This document shows, one piece after another, positions 25,797 to 40,011 of a stretch of DNA of 64,000 bases. A program made the position numbers and the translations under genes. Below the pieces are notes generated by a model. The model saw nothing but the letters and a program-made list of their open reading frames with translations. It searched no databases and was not told where the DNA came from. How positions within the stretch are numbered: the stretch's first letter is position 1; each line of letters starts with the position of its first letter. This DNA comes from Bromus sterilis (taxonomy: Eukaryota; Streptophyta; Magnoliopsida; Poales; Poaceae): NCBI GenBank assembly GCA_950022295.1, contig OX465597.1:1178001-1242000 (forward strand), in the 5' to 3' direction.

Positions 25797-28497
25797 AGTG
25801 ATTTCCACCATTGACGAACCCAGTGCATTTACGTGCCGGTCATCAACACTCGCAGTTTTGGCCGATTCTGGCCTGTTTCATGGGCTATTAATCACCGTTT
25901 TGGGTCCCAGAGTGATTTCCACCATTGACGAACCCCAGGGTGCATTTACGTGCCGGTCATCAACACTCGCAGTTTTGGCCGGTTATGGCCTGTTTCATGG
26001 GCTATTAATCACCGTTTTGGGTCCCCGGAGTGATTTCCACAATTGACGAACCCCAGGGTGCATTTACGTGAAGGTCATCAGTCCTCGCACTTTTGGCCGA
26101 TTCTGGCCTGTTTCATGGGCTATTAATCACCGTTTTGGGTCCCCGGAGTGATTTCCACCATTGACGAACCCCAGGGTGCATTTACGTGTCGGTCATCAAC
26201 ACTCGCAGTTTTGGCCGGTTATGGCCTGTTTCATGGGCTATTAATCACCGTTTTGGGTCCCCGGAGTGATTTCCACCATTGACGAACCCCAGGGTGCATT
26301 TACGTGTCGGTCATCACCACTCGCAGTTTTGGCCGGTTATGGCCTGTTTCATGGGCTATTAATCACCGTTTTGGGTCCCCGGAGTGATTTCCACCATTGA
26401 CGAACCCCAGGGTGCATTTACTTCCGGTCATCAACACTCCCAGTTTTGGCCGATTCTGGCCTGTTTCATGGGCTATTAATCACCGTTTTGGGTTCCCGGA
26501 GTGATTTCCACCATTGATGAACCCAGGGTGCATTTACTTCCGGTCATCAACACTCGCAGTTTTGGCCGATTCTGGCCTGTTTCATGGGCTATTAATCACC
26601 GTTTTGGGTCCCCGGAGTGATTTCCACCATTGACGAACCCCAGGGTGCATTTACGTGCCGGTCATCAACACTCGCAGTTTTGGCCGGTTATGGCCTGTTT
26701 CATGGGCTATTAATCACCGTTTTGGGTCCCCGGAGTGATTTCCACCATTGACGAACCCCAGGGTGCATTTACTTCTGGTCATCAACACTCGCAGTTTTGG
26801 CCGATTCTGGCCTGTTTCATGGGCTATTAATCACCGTTTTGGTTCCCCGGAGTGATTTCCACCATTGACGAACCCCAGGGTGCATTTACGTGCCGGTCAT
26901 CAACACTCGCAGTTTTGGCCGATTCTGGCCTGTTTCATCGGCTATTAATCACCGTTTTGGTTCCCCGGAGTGATTTCCACCATTGACGAACCCCAGGGTG
27001 CATTTACGTGCCGGTCATCAACACTCGCAGTTTTGGCCGATTCTGGCCTGTTTCATGGGCTATTAATCACCGTTTTGGTTCCCCGGAGTGATTTCCACCA
27101 TTGACGAACCCAGTGCATTTACGTGCCGGTCATCAACACTCGCAGTTTTGGCCGATTCTGGCCTGTTTCATGGGCTATTAATCACCGTTTTGGTTCCCCG
27201 GAGTGATTTCCACCATTGACGAACCCCAGGGTGCATTTACGTGCCGGTCATCAACACTCGCAGTTTTGGCCGATTCTGGCCTGTTTCATGGGCTATTAAT
27301 CACCGTTTTGGGTTCCCGGAGTGATTTCCACCATTGATGAACCCAGGGTGCATTTACTTCCGGTCATCAACACTCGCAGTTTTGGCCGATTCTGGCCTGT
27401 TTCATGGGCTATTAATCACGTTTTTGGGTCCCCGGAGTGATTTCCACCATTGACGAACCCCAGGGTGCATTTACGTGCCGGTCATCAACACTCGCAGTTT
27501 TGGCCAATTCTGGCCTGTTTCATGGGCTATTAATCACCGTTTTGGGTCCCCGGAGTGATTTCCACCATTGACGAACCCCAGGGTGCATTTACGTGTCGGT
27601 CATCAACACTCGCAGTTTTGGCCGGTTATGGCCTGTTTCATGGGCTATTAATCACCGTTTTGGGTCCCCGGAGTGATTTCCACCATTGACGAACCACAGG
27701 GTGCATTTACGTGCCGGTCATCAACACTCGCAGTTTTGGCCGGTTATGGCCTGTTTCATGGGCTATTAATCACCGTTTTGGGTCCCCGGAGTGATTTCCA
27801 CAATTGACGAACCCCAGGGTGCATTTACGTGAAGGTCATCAGTCCTCGCACTTTTGGCCGATTCTGGCCTGTTTCATGGGCTATTAATCACCGTTTTGGG
27901 TCCCCGGAGTGATTTCCACCATTGACGAACCCCAGGGTGCATTTACGTGTCGGTCATCAACACTCGCAGTTTTGGCCGGTTATGGCCTGTTTCATGGGCT
28001 ATTAATCACCGTTTTGGGTCCCCGGAGTGATTTCCACCATTGACGAACCCCAGGGTGCATTTACGTGTCGATCATCAACACTCGCAGTTTTGGCCGATTC
28101 TGGCCTGTTTCATGGGCTATTAATCACCGTTTTGGGTCCCCGGAGTGATTTCCACCATTGACGAACCCCAGGGTGCATTTACGTGCCGGTCATCAACACT
28201 CGCAGTTTTGGCCGGTTATGGCCTGTTTCATGGGCTATTAATCACCGTTTTGGGTCCCCGGAGTGATTTCCACCATTGACGAACCCCAGGGTGCATTTAC
28301 GTGCCGGTCATCAACACTCGCAGTTTTGGCCGATTCTGGCCTGTTTCATCGGCTATTAATCACCGTTTTGGTTCCCCGGAGTGATTTCCACCATTGACGA
28401 ACCCCAGGGTGCATTTACGTGCCGGTCATCAACACTCGCAGTTTTGGCCGATTCTGGCCTGTTTCATGGGCTATTAATCACCGTTTTGGTTCCCCGG
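25797..28497. repeat. HOR unit, 23 monomers
   Basis: Order: S P E T C L M P K V U R W Mh N T X E T D P V U, 2,701 bp. It matches the preceding 21-mer except for P K V in place of Pt. Removing the ten monomers K V U R W Mh N T X E would give exactly the 13-mer that follows. Confidence 0.9.
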
Positions 28498-30024
28498 AGT
28501 GATTTCCACCATTGACGAACCCAGTGCATTTACGTGCCGGTCATCAACACTCGCAGTTTTGGCCGATTCTGGCCTGTTTCATGGGCTATTAATCACCGTT
28601 TTGGGTCCCAGAGTGATTTCCACCATTGACGAACCCCAGGGTGCATTTACGTGCCGGTCATCAACACTCGCAGTTTTGGCCGGTTATGGCCTGTTTCATG
28701 GGCTATTAATCACCGTTTTGGGTCCCCGGAGTGATTTCCACAATTGACGAACCCCAGGGTGCATTTACGTGAAGGTCATCAGTCCTCGCACTTTTGGCCG
28801 ATTCTGGCCTGTTTCATGGGCTATTAATCACCGTTTTGGGTCCCCGGAGTGATTTCCACCATTGACGAACCCCAGGGTGCATTTACGTGTCGGTCATCAA
28901 CACTCGCAGTTTTGGCCGGTTATGGCCTGTTTCATGGGCTATTAATCACCGTTTTGGGTCCCCGGAGTGATTTCCACCATTGACGAACCCCAGGGTGCAT
29001 TTACGTGTCGGTCATCACCACTCGCAGTTTTGGCCGGTTATGGCCTGTTTCATGGGCTATTAATCACCGTTTTGGGTCCCCGGAGTGATTTCCACCATTG
29101 ACGAACCCCAGGGTGCATTTACTTCCGGTCATCAACACTCCCAGTTTTGGCCGATTCTGGCCTGTTTCATGGGCTATTAATCACCGTTTTGGGTTCCCGG
29201 AGTGATTTCCACCATTGATGAACCCAGGGTGCATTTACTTCCGGTCATCAACACTCGCAGTTTTGGCCGATTCTGGCCTGTTTCATGGGCTATTAATCAC
29301 CGTTTTGGGTCCCCGGAGTGATTTCCACCATTGACGAACCCCAGGGTGCATTTACGTGCCGGTCATCAACACTCGCAGTTTTGGCCGGTTATGGCCTGTT
29401 TCATGGGCTATTAATCACCGTTTTGGGTCCCCGGAGTGATTTCCACCATTGACGAACCCCAGGGTGCATTTACGTGTCGGTCATCAACACTCGCAGTTTT
29501 GGCCGGTTATGGCCTGTTTCATGGGCTATTAATCACCGTTTTGGGTCCCCGGAGTGATTTCCACCATTGACGAACCCCAGGGTGCATTTACGTGTCGATC
29601 ATCAACACTCGCAGTTTTGGCCGATTCTGGCCTGTTTCATGGGCTATTAATCACCGTTTTGGGTCCCCGGAGTGATTTCCACCATTGACGAACCCCAGGG
29701 TGCATTTACGTGCCGGTCATCAACACTCGCAGTTTTGGCCGGTTATGGCCTGTTTCATGGGCTATTAATCACCGTTTTGGGTCCCCGGAGTGATTTCCAC
29801 CATTGACGAACCCCAGGGTGCATTTACGTGCCGGTCATCAACACTCGCAGTTTTGGCCGATTCTGGCCTGTTTCATCGGCTATTAATCACCGTTTTGGTT
29901 CCCCGGAGTGATTTCCACCATTGACGAACCCCAGGGTGCATTTACGTGCCGGTCATCAACACTCGCAGTTTTGGCCGATTCTGGCCTGTTTCATGGGCTA
30001 TTAATCACCGTTTTGGTTCCCCGG
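28498..30024. repeat. 13-mer HOR, copy 1
   Basis: Order: S P E T C L M P T D P V U, 1,527 bp. It is the most compact S-led unit of the window. The direct step from P to T in the middle marks the likely deletion joint relative to the 23-mer. Confidence 0.93.
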
Positions 30025-31551
30025 AGTGATTTCCACCATTGACGAACCCAGTGCATTTACGTGCCGGTCATCAACACTCGCAGTTTTGGCCGATTCTGGC
30101 CTGTTTCATGGGCTATTAATCACCGTTTTGGGTCCCAGAGTGATTTCCACCATTGACGAACCCCAGGGTGCATTTACGTGCCGGTCATCAACACTCGCAG
30201 TTTTGGCCGGTTATGGCCTGTTTCATGGGCTATTAATCACCGTTTTGGGTCCCCGGAGTGATTTCCACAATTGACGAACCCCAGGGTGCATTTACGTGAA
30301 GGTCATCAGTCCTCGCACTTTTGGCCGATTCTGGCCTGTTTCATGGGCTATTAATCACCGTTTTGGGTCCCCGGAGTGATTTCCACCATTGACGAACCCC
30401 AGGGTGCATTTACGTGTCGGTCATCAACACTCGCAGTTTTGGCCGGTTATGGCCTGTTTCATGGGCTATTAATCACCGTTTTGGGTCCCCGGAGTGATTT
30501 CCACCATTGACGAACCCCAGGGTGCATTTACGTGTCGGTCATCACCACTCGCAGTTTTGGCCGGTTATGGCCTGTTTCATGGGCTATTAATCACCGTTTT
30601 GGGTCCCCGGAGTGATTTCCACCATTGACGAACCCCAGGGTGCATTTACTTCCGGTCATCAACACTCCCAGTTTTGGCCGATTCTGGCCTGTTTCATGGG
30701 CTATTAATCACCGTTTTGGGTTCCCGGAGTGATTTCCACCATTGATGAACCCAGGGTGCATTTACTTCCGGTCATCAACACTCGCAGTTTTGGCCGATTC
30801 TGGCCTGTTTCATGGGCTATTAATCACCGTTTTGGGTCCCCGGAGTGATTTCCACCATTGACGAACCCCAGGGTGCATTTACGTGCCGGTCATCAACACT
30901 CGCAGTTTTGGCCGGTTATGGCCTGTTTCATGGGCTATTAATCACCGTTTTGGGTCCCCGGAGTGATTTCCACCATTGACGAACCCCAGGGTGCATTTAC
31001 GTGTCGGTCATCAACACTCGCAGTTTTGGCCGGTTATGGCCTGTTTCATGGGCTATTAATCACCGTTTTGGGTCCCCGGAGTGATTTCCACCATTGACGA
31101 ACCCCAGGGTGCATTTACGTGTCGATCATCAACACTCGCAGTTTTGGCCGATTCTGGCCTGTTTCATGGGCTATTAATCACCGTTTTGGGTCCCCGGAGT
31201 GATTTCCACCATTGACGAACCCCAGGGTGCATTTACGTGCCGGTCATCAACACTCGCAGTTTTGGCCGGTTATGGCCTGTTTCATGGGCTATTAATCACC
31301 GTTTTGGGTCCCCGGAGTGATTTCCACCATTGACGAACCCCAGGGTGCATTTACGTGCCGGTCATCAACACTCGCAGTTTTGGCCGATTCTGGCCTGTTT
31401 CATCGGCTATTAATCACCGTTTTGGTTCCCCGGAGTGATTTCCACCATTGACGAACCCCAGGGTGCATTTACGTGCCGGTCATCAACACTCGCAGTTTTG
31501 GCCGATTCTGGCCTGTTTCATGGGCTATTAATCACCGTTTTGGTTCCCCGG
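30025..31551. repeat. 13-mer HOR, copy 2
   Basis: Same 13-monomer order and same 1,527-bp length as the unit just upstream, with no difference at any variant position I scored. It is followed by a third S P E T C L M P, which then turns to K. The tandem pair is the youngest-looking duplication in the left two thirds of the window. Confidence 0.93.
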
Positions 31552-32488
31552 AGTGATTTCCACCATTGACGAACCCAGTGCATTTACGTGCCGGTCATCA
31601 ACACTCGCAGTTTTGGCCGATTCTGGCCTGTTTCATGGGCTATTAATCACCGTTTTGGGTCCCAGAGTGATTTCCACCATTGACGAACCCCAGGGTGCAT
31701 TTACGTGCCGGTCATCAACACTCGCAGTTTTGGCCGGTTATGGCCTGTTTCATGGGCTATTAATCACCGTTTTGGGTCCCCGGAGTGATTTCCACAATTG
31801 ACGAACCCCAGGGTGCATTTACGTGAAGGTCATCAGTCCTCGCACTTTTGGCCGATTCTGGCCTGTTTCATGGGCTATTAATCACCGTTTTGGGTCCCCG
31901 GAGTGATTTCCACCATTGACGAACCCCAGGGTGCATTTACGTGTCGGTCATCAACACTCGCAGTTTTGGCCGGTTATGGCCTGTTTCATGGGCTATTAAT
32001 CACCGTTTTGGGTCCCCGGAGTGATTTCCACCATTGACGAACCCCAGGGTGCATTTACGTGTCGGTCATCACCACTCGCAGTTTTGGCCGGTTATGGCCT
32101 GTTTCATGGGCTATTAATCACCGTTTTGGGTCCCCGGAGTGATTTCCACCATTGACGAACCCCAGGGTGCATTTACTTCCGGTCATCAACACTCCCAGTT
32201 TTGGCCGATTCTGGCCTGTTTCATGGGCTATTAATCACCGTTTTGGGTTCCCGGAGTGATTTCCACCATTGATGAACCCAGGGTGCATTTACTTCCGGTC
32301 ATCAACACTCGCAGTTTTGGCCGATTCTGGCCTGTTTCATGGGCTATTAATCACCGTTTTGGGTCCCCGGAGTGATTTCCACCATTGACGAACCCCAGGG
32401 TGCATTTACGTGCCGGTCATCAACACTCGCAGTTTTGGCCGGTTATGGCCTGTTTCATGGGCTATTAATCACCGTTTTGGGTCCCCGG

Positions 32489-33897
32489 AGTGATTTCCAC
32501 CATTGACGAACCCCAGGGTGCATTTACTTCTGGTCATCAACACTCGCAGTTTTGGCCGATTCTGGCCTGTTTCATGGGCTATTAATCACCGTTTTGGTTC
32601 CCCGGAGTGATTTCCACCATTGACGAACCCCAGGGTGCATTTACGTGCCGGTCATCAACACTCGCAGTTTTGGCCGATTCTGGCCTGTTTCATGGGCTAT
32701 TAATCACCGTTTTGGGTCCCCGGAGTGATTTCCACCATTGACGAACCCCAGGGTGCATTTACGTGCCGGTCATCAACACTCGCAGTTTTGGCCGATTCTG
32801 GCCTGTTTCATGGGCTATTAATCACCGTTTTGGTTCCCCGGAGTGATTTCCACCATTGACGAACCCCAGGGTGCATTTACGTGCCGGTCATCAACACTCG
32901 CAGTTTTGGCCGATTCTGGCCTGTTTCATGGGCTATTAATCACCGTTTTGGTTCCCCGGAGTGATTTCCACCATTGACGAACCCAGTGTATTTACGTGCC
33001 GGTCTTCAACACTCGCAGTTTTGGCCGATTCTGGCCTATTTCATGGGCTATTAATCACCGTTTTGGTTCCCCGGAGTGATTTCCACCATTGACGAACCCC
33101 AGGGTGCATTTACGTGCCGGTCATCAACACTCGCAGTTTTGGCCGGTTATGGCCTGTTTCATGGGCTATTAATCACCGTTTTGGGTCCCCGGAGTGATTT
33201 CCACCATTGACGAACCACAGGGTGCATTTACGTGCCGGTCATCAACACTCGCAGTTTTGGCCGGTTATGGCCTGTTTCATGGGCTATTAATCACCGTTTT
33301 GGGTCCCCGGAGTGATTTCCACAATTGACGAACCCCAGGGTGCATTTACGTGAAGGTCATCAGTCCTCGCACTTTTGGCCGATTCTGGCCTGTTTCATGG
33401 GCTATTAATCACCGTTTTGGGTCCCCGGAGTGATTTCCACCATTGACGAACCCCAGGGTGCATTTACGTGTCGGTCATCAACACTCGCAGTTTTGGCCGG
33501 TTATGGCCTGTTTCATGGGCTATTAATCACCGTTTTGGGTCCCCGGAGTGATTTCCACCATTGACGAACCCCAGGGTGCATTTACGTGTCGGTCATCACC
33601 ACTCGCAGTTTTGGCCGGTTATGGCCTGTTTCATGGGCTATTAATCACCGTTTTGGGTCCCCGGAGTGATTTCCACCATTGACGAACCCCAGGGTGCATT
33701 TACTTCCGGTCATCAACACTCCCAGTTTTGGCCGATTCTGGCCTGTTTCATGGGCTATTAATCACCGTTTTGGGTTCCCGGAGTGATTTCCACCATTGAT
33801 GAACCCAGGGTGCATTTACTTCCGGTCATCAACACTCGCACTTTTGGCCGATTCTGGCCTGTTTCATGGGCTATTAATCACCGTTTTGGTTCCCCGG
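32489..33897. repeat. 12-mer tandem duplication, copy 1
   Basis: K G U U Z P X E T C L M, 1,409 bp. M carries gcactttt with end ggttcccc. Confidence 0.88.
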
Positions 33898-35307
33898 AGT
33901 GATTTCCACCATTGACGAACCCCAGGGTGCATTTACGTGCCGGTCATCAACACTCGCAGTTTTGGCCGATTCTGGCCTGTTTCATGGGCTATTAATCACC
34001 GTTTTGGTTCCCCGGAGTGATTTCCACCATTGACGAACCCCAGGGTGCATTTACGTGCCGGTCATCAACACTCGCAGTTTTGGCCGATTCTGGCCTGTTT
34101 CATGGGCTATTAATCACCGTTTTGGGTCCCCGGAGTGATTTCCACCATTGACGAACCCCAGGGTGCATTTACGTGCCGGTCATCAACACTCGCAGTTTTG
34201 GCCGATTCTGGCCTGTTTCATGGGCTATTAATCACCGTTTTGGTTCCCCGGAGTGATTTCCACCATTGACGAACCCCAGGGTGCATTTACGTGCCGGTCA
34301 TCAACACTCGCAGTTTTGGCCGATTCTGGCCTGTTTCATGGGCTATTAATCACCGTTTTGGTTCCCCGGAGTGATTTCCACCATTGACGAACCCAGTGTA
34401 TTTACGTGCCGGTCTTCAACACTCGCAGTTTTGGCCGATTCTGGCCTATTTCATGGGCTATTAATCACCGTTTTGGTTCCCCGGAGTGATTTCCACCATT
34501 GACGAACCCCAGGGTGCATTTACGTGCCGGTCATCAACACTCGCAGTTTTGGCCGGTTATGGCCTGTTTCATGGGCTATTAATCACCGTTTTGGGTCCCC
34601 GGAGTGATTTCCACCATTGACGAACCACAGGGTGCATTTACGTGCCGGTCATCAACACTCGCAGTTTTGGCCGGTTATGGCCTGTTTCATGGGCTATTAA
34701 TCACCGTTTTGGGTCCCCGGAGTGATTTCCACAATTGACGAACCCCAGGGTGCATTTACGTGAAGGTCATCAGTCCTCGCACTTTTGGCCGATTCTGGCC
34801 TGTTTCATGGGCTATTAATCACCGTTTTGGGTCCCCGGAGTGATTTCCACCATTGACGAACCCCAGGGTGCATTTACGTGTCGGTCATCAACACTCGCAG
34901 TTTTGGCCGGTTATGGCCTGTTTCATGGGCTATTAATCACCGTTTTGGGTCCCCGGAGTGATTTCCACCATTGACGAACCCCAGGGTGCATTTACGTGTC
35001 GGTCATCACCACTCGCAGTTTTGGCCGGTTATGGCCTGTTTCATGGGCTATTAATCACCGTTTTGGGTCCCCGGAGTGATTTCCACCATTGACGAACCCC
35101 AGGGTGCATTTACTTCCGGTCATCAACACTCGCAGTTTTGGCCGATTCTGGCCTGTTTCATGGGCTATTAATCACCGTTTTGGGTTCCCGGAGTGATTTC
35201 CACCATTGATGAACCCAGGGTGCATTTACTTCCGGTCATCAACACTCGCACTTTTGGCCGATTCTGGCCTGTTTCATGGGCTATTAATCACCGTTTTGGT
35301 TCCCCGG
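33898..35307. repeat. 12-mer tandem duplication, copy 2
   Basis: U G U U Z P X E T C L M, 1,410 bp. It differs from copy 1 in its first monomer (gtgccgg U instead of acttctgg K) and in L, which has ctcgcag instead of ctcccag. Everything else scored is the same, including the private M form. Confidence 0.88.
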
Positions 35308-36954
35308 AGTGATTTCCACCATTGACGAACCCCAGGGTGCATTTACGTGCCGGTCATCAACACTCGCAGTTTTGGCCGATTCTGGCCTGTTTCATCGGCT
35401 ATTAATCACCGTTTTGGTTCCCCGGAGTGATTTCCACCATTGACGAACCCCAGGGTGCATTTACGTGCCGGTCATCAACACTCGCAGTTTTGGCCGATTC
35501 TGGCCTGTTTCATGGGCTATTAATCACCGTTTTGGTTCCCCGGAGTGATTTCCACCATTGACGAACCCAGTGCATTTACGTGCCGGTCATCAACACTCGC
35601 AGTTTTGGCCGATTCTGGCCTGTTTCATGGGCTATTAATCACCGTTTTGGTTCCCCGGAGTGATTTCCACCATTGACGAACCCCAGGGTGCATTTACGTG
35701 CCGGTCATCAACACTCGCAGTTTTGGCCGATTCTGGCCTGTTTCATGGGCTATTAATCACCGTTTTGGGTTCCCGGAGTGATTTCCACCATTGATGAACC
35801 CAGGGTGCATTTACTTCCGGTCATCAACACTCGCAGTTTTGGCCGATTCTGGCCTGTTTCATGGGCTATTAATCACGTTTTTGGGTCCCCGGAGTGATTT
35901 CCACCATTGACGAACCCCAGGGTGCATTTACGTGCCGGTCATCAACACTCGCAGTTTTGGCCAATTCTGGCCTGTTTCATGGGCTATTAATCACCGTTTT
36001 GGGTCCCCGGAGTGATTTCCACCATTGACGAACCCCAGGGTGCATTTACGTGTCGGTCATCAACACTCGCAGTTTTGGCCGGTTATGGCCTGTTTCATGG
36101 GCTATTAATCACCGTTTTGGGTCCCCGGAGTGATTTCCACCATTGACGAACCACAGGGTGCATTTACGTGCCGGTCATCAACACTCGCAGTTTTGGCCGG
36201 TTATGGCCTGTTTCATGGGCTATTAATCACCGTTTTGGGTCCCCGGAGTGATTTCCACAATTGACGAACCCCAGGGTGCATTTACGTGAAGGTCATCAGT
36301 CCTCGCACTTTTGGCCGATTCTGGCCTGTTTCATGGGCTATTAATCACCGTTTTGGGTCCCCGGAGTGATTTCCACCATTGACGAACCCCAGGGTGCATT
36401 TACGTGTCGGTCATCAACACTCGCAGTTTTGGCCGGTTATGGCCTGTTTCATGGGCTATTAATCACCGTTTTGGGTCCCCGGAGTGATTTCCACCATTGA
36501 CGAACCCCAGGGTGCATTTACGTGTCGATCATCAACACTCGCAGTTTTGGCCGATTCTGGCCTGTTTCATGGGCTATTAATCACCGTTTTGGGTCCCCGG
36601 AGTGATTTCCACCATTGACGAACCCCAGGTTGCATTTACGTGCCGGTCATCAACACTCGCAGTTTTGGCCGGTTATGGCCTGTTTCATGGGCTATTAATC
36701 ACCGTTTTGGGTCCCCGGAGTGATTTCCACCATTGACGAACCCCAGGGTGCATTTACGTGCCGGTCATCAACACTCGCAGTTTTGGCCGATTCTGGCCTG
36801 TTTCATGGGCTATTAATCACCGTTTTGGTTCCCCGGAGTGATTTCCACCATTGACGAACCCCAGGGTGCATTTACGTGCCGGTCATCAACACTCGCAGTT
36901 TTGGCCGATTCTGGCCTGTTTCATGGGCTATTAATCACCGTTTTGGTTCCCCGG

Positions 36955-39900
36955 AGTGATTTCCACCATTGACGAACCCAGTGCATTTACGTGCCGGTCA
37001 TCAACACTCGCAGTTTTGGCCGATTCTGGCCTGTTTCATGGGCTATTAATCACCGTTTTGGGTCCCAGAGTGATTTCCACCATTGACGAACCCCAGGGTG
37101 CATTTACGTGCCGGTCATCAACACTCGCAGTTTTGGCCGGTTATGGCCTGTTTCATGGGCTATTAATCACCGTTTTGGGTCCCCGGAGTGATTTCCACAA
37201 TTGACGAACCCCAGGGTGCATTTACGTGAAGGTCATCAGTCCTCGCACTTTTGGCCGATTCTGGCCTGTTTCATGGGCTATTAATCACCGTTTTGGGTCC
37301 CCGAAGTGATTTCCACCATTGACGAACCCCAGGGTGCATTTACGTGTCGGTCATCAACACTCGCAGTTTTGGCCGGTTATGGCCTGTTTCATGGGCTATT
37401 AATCACCGTTTTGGGTCCCCGGAATGATTTCCACCATTGACGAACCCCAGGGTGCATTTACGTGTCGGTCATCACCACTCGCAGTTTTGGCCGGTTATGG
37501 CCTGTTTCATGGGCTATTAATCACCGTTTTGGGTCCCCGGAGTGATTTCCACCATTGACGAACCCCAGGGTGCATTTACTTCCGGTCATCAACACTCCCA
37601 GTTTTGGCCGATTCTGGCCTGTTTCATGGGCTATTAATCACCGTTTTGGGTTCCCGGAGTGATTTCCACCATTGATGAACCCAGGGTGCATTTACTTCCG
37701 GTCATCAACACTCGCAGTTTTGGCCGATTCTGGCCTGTTTCATGGGCTATTAATCACCGTTTTGGGTCCCCGGAGTGATTTCCACCATTGACGAACCCCA
37801 GGGTGCATTTACGTGCCGGTCATCAACACTCGCAGTTTTGGCCGGTTATGGCCTGTTTCATGGGCTATTAATCACCGTTTTGGGTCCCCGGAGTGATTTC
37901 CACCATTGACGAACCCCAGGGTGCATTTACTTCCGGTCATCAACACTCGCAGTTTTGGCCGATTCTGGCCTGTTTCATGGGCTATTAATCACCGTTTTGG
38001 TTCCCCGGAGTGATTTCCACCATTGACGAACCCCAGGGTGCATTTACGTGCCGGTCATCAACACTCGCAGTTTTGGCCGATTCTGGCCTGTTTCATGGGC
38101 TATTAATCACCGTTTTGGGTCCCCGGAGTGATTTCCACCATTGACGAACCCCAGGGTGCATTTACGTGCCGGTCATCAACACTCGCAGTTTTGGCCGATT
38201 CTGGCCTGTTTCATGGGCTATTAATCACGTTTTTGGGTCCCCGGAGTGATTTCCACCATTGACGAACCCCAGGGTGCATTTACGTGCCGGTCATCAACAC
38301 TCGCAGTTTTGGCCGATTCTGGCCTGTTTCATGGGCTATTAATCACCGTTTTGGTTCCCCGGAGTGATTTCCACCATTGACGAACCCAGTGTATTTACGT
38401 GCCGGTCTTCAACACTCGCAGTTTTGGCCGATTCTGGCCTATTTCATGGGCTATTAATCACCGTTTTGGTTCCCCGGAGTGATTTCCACCATTGACGAAC
38501 CCCAGGGTGCATTTACGTGCCGGTCATCAACACTCGCAGTTTTCGCCGATTCTGGCCTGTTTCATGGGCTATTAATCACCGTTTTGGTTCCCCGGAGTGA
38601 TTTCCACCATTGACGAACCCCAGGGTGCATTTACGTGCCGGTCATCAACACTCGCAGTTTTGGCCGATTCTGGCCTGTTTCATGGGCTATTAATCACCGT
38701 TTTGGTTCCCCGGAGTGATTTCCACCATTGACGAACCCCAGGGTGCATTTACGTGTCGATCATCAACACTCGCAGTTTTGGCCGATTCTGGCCTGTTTCA
38801 TGGGCTATTAATCACCGTTTTGGGTCCCCGGAGTGATTTCCACCATTGACGAACCCCAGGGTGCATTTACGTGCCGGTCATCAACACTCGCAGTTTTGGC
38901 CGATTCTGGCCTGTTTCATGGGCTATTAATCACCGTTTTGGGTCCCCGGAGTGATTTCCACCATTGACGAACCCCAGGGTGCATTTACGTGCCGGTCATC
39001 AACACTCGCAGTTTTGGCCGGTTATGGCCTGTTTCATGGGCTATTAATCACCGTTTTGGGTCCCCGGAGTGATTTCCACCATTGACGAACCCCAGGGTGC
39101 ATTTACGTGTCGGTCATCAACACTCGCAGTTTTGGCCGGTTATGGCCTGTTTCATGGGCTATTAATCACCGTTTTGGGTCCCCGGAGTGATTTCCACCAT
39201 TGACGAACCACAGGGTGCATTTACGTGCCGGTCATCAACACTCGCAGTTTTGGCCGGTTATGGCCTGTTTCATGGGCTATTAATCACCGTTTTGGGTCCC
39301 CGGAGTGATTTCCACAATTGACGAACCCCAGGGTGCATTTACGTGAAGGTCATCAGTCCTCGCACTTTTGGCCGATTCTGGCCTGTTTCATGGGCTATTA
39401 ATCACCGTTTTGGGTCCCCGGAGTGATTTCCACCATTGACGAACCCCAGGGTGCATTTACGTGTCGGTCATCAACACTCGCAGTTTTGGCCGGTTATGGC
39501 CTGTTTCATGGGCTATTAATCACCGTTTTGGGTCCCCGGAGTGATTTCCACCATTGACGAACCCCAGGGTGCATTTACGTGTCGATCATCAACACTCGCA
39601 GTTTTGGCCGATTCTGGCCTGTTTCATGGGCTATTAATCACCGTTTTGGGTCCCCGGAGTGATTTCCACCATTGACGAACCCCAGGGTGCATTTACGTGC
39701 CGGTCATCAACACTCGCAGTTTTGGCCGGTTATGGCCTGTTTCATGGGCTATTAATCACCGTTTTGGGTCCCCGGAGTGATTTCCACCATTGACGAACCC
39801 CAGGGTGCATTTACGTGCCGGTCATCAACACTCGCAGTTTTGGCCGATTCTGGCCTGTTTCATGGGCTATTAATCACCGTTTTGGTTCCCCGGAGTGATT

Positions 39901-40011
39901 TCCACCATTGACGAACCCCAGGGTGCATTTACGTGCCGGTCATCAACACTCGCAGTTTTGGCCGATTCTGGCCTGTTTCATGGGCTATTAATCACCGTTT
40001 TGGTTCCCCGG
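36955..40011. repeat. HOR unit, 26 monomers
   Basis: Order: S P E T C L M P K2 G Gh U Z F U D G P T X E T D P U U, 3,057 bp. K2 has acttccgg instead of acttctgg. E is followed by a private ccgaag mark (about 37300) and T by ggaatg (about 37430). The monomer before the final U lacks catcggc, so the former V position is now U. Regular F monomers begin here. Confidence 0.88.

Larger units (their letters stand above)
31552..36954. repeat. HOR unit, 46 monomers
   Basis: Order: S P E T C L M P, then two 12-monomer blocks, then V U R W Mh N T X E T D B U U; 5,403 bp. The two M monomers closing the 12-mers have gcactttt and a ggttcccc end, a form not seen elsewhere. This unit holds the last V (about 35396), the last R and the last N of the window. 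Confidence 0.88.
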
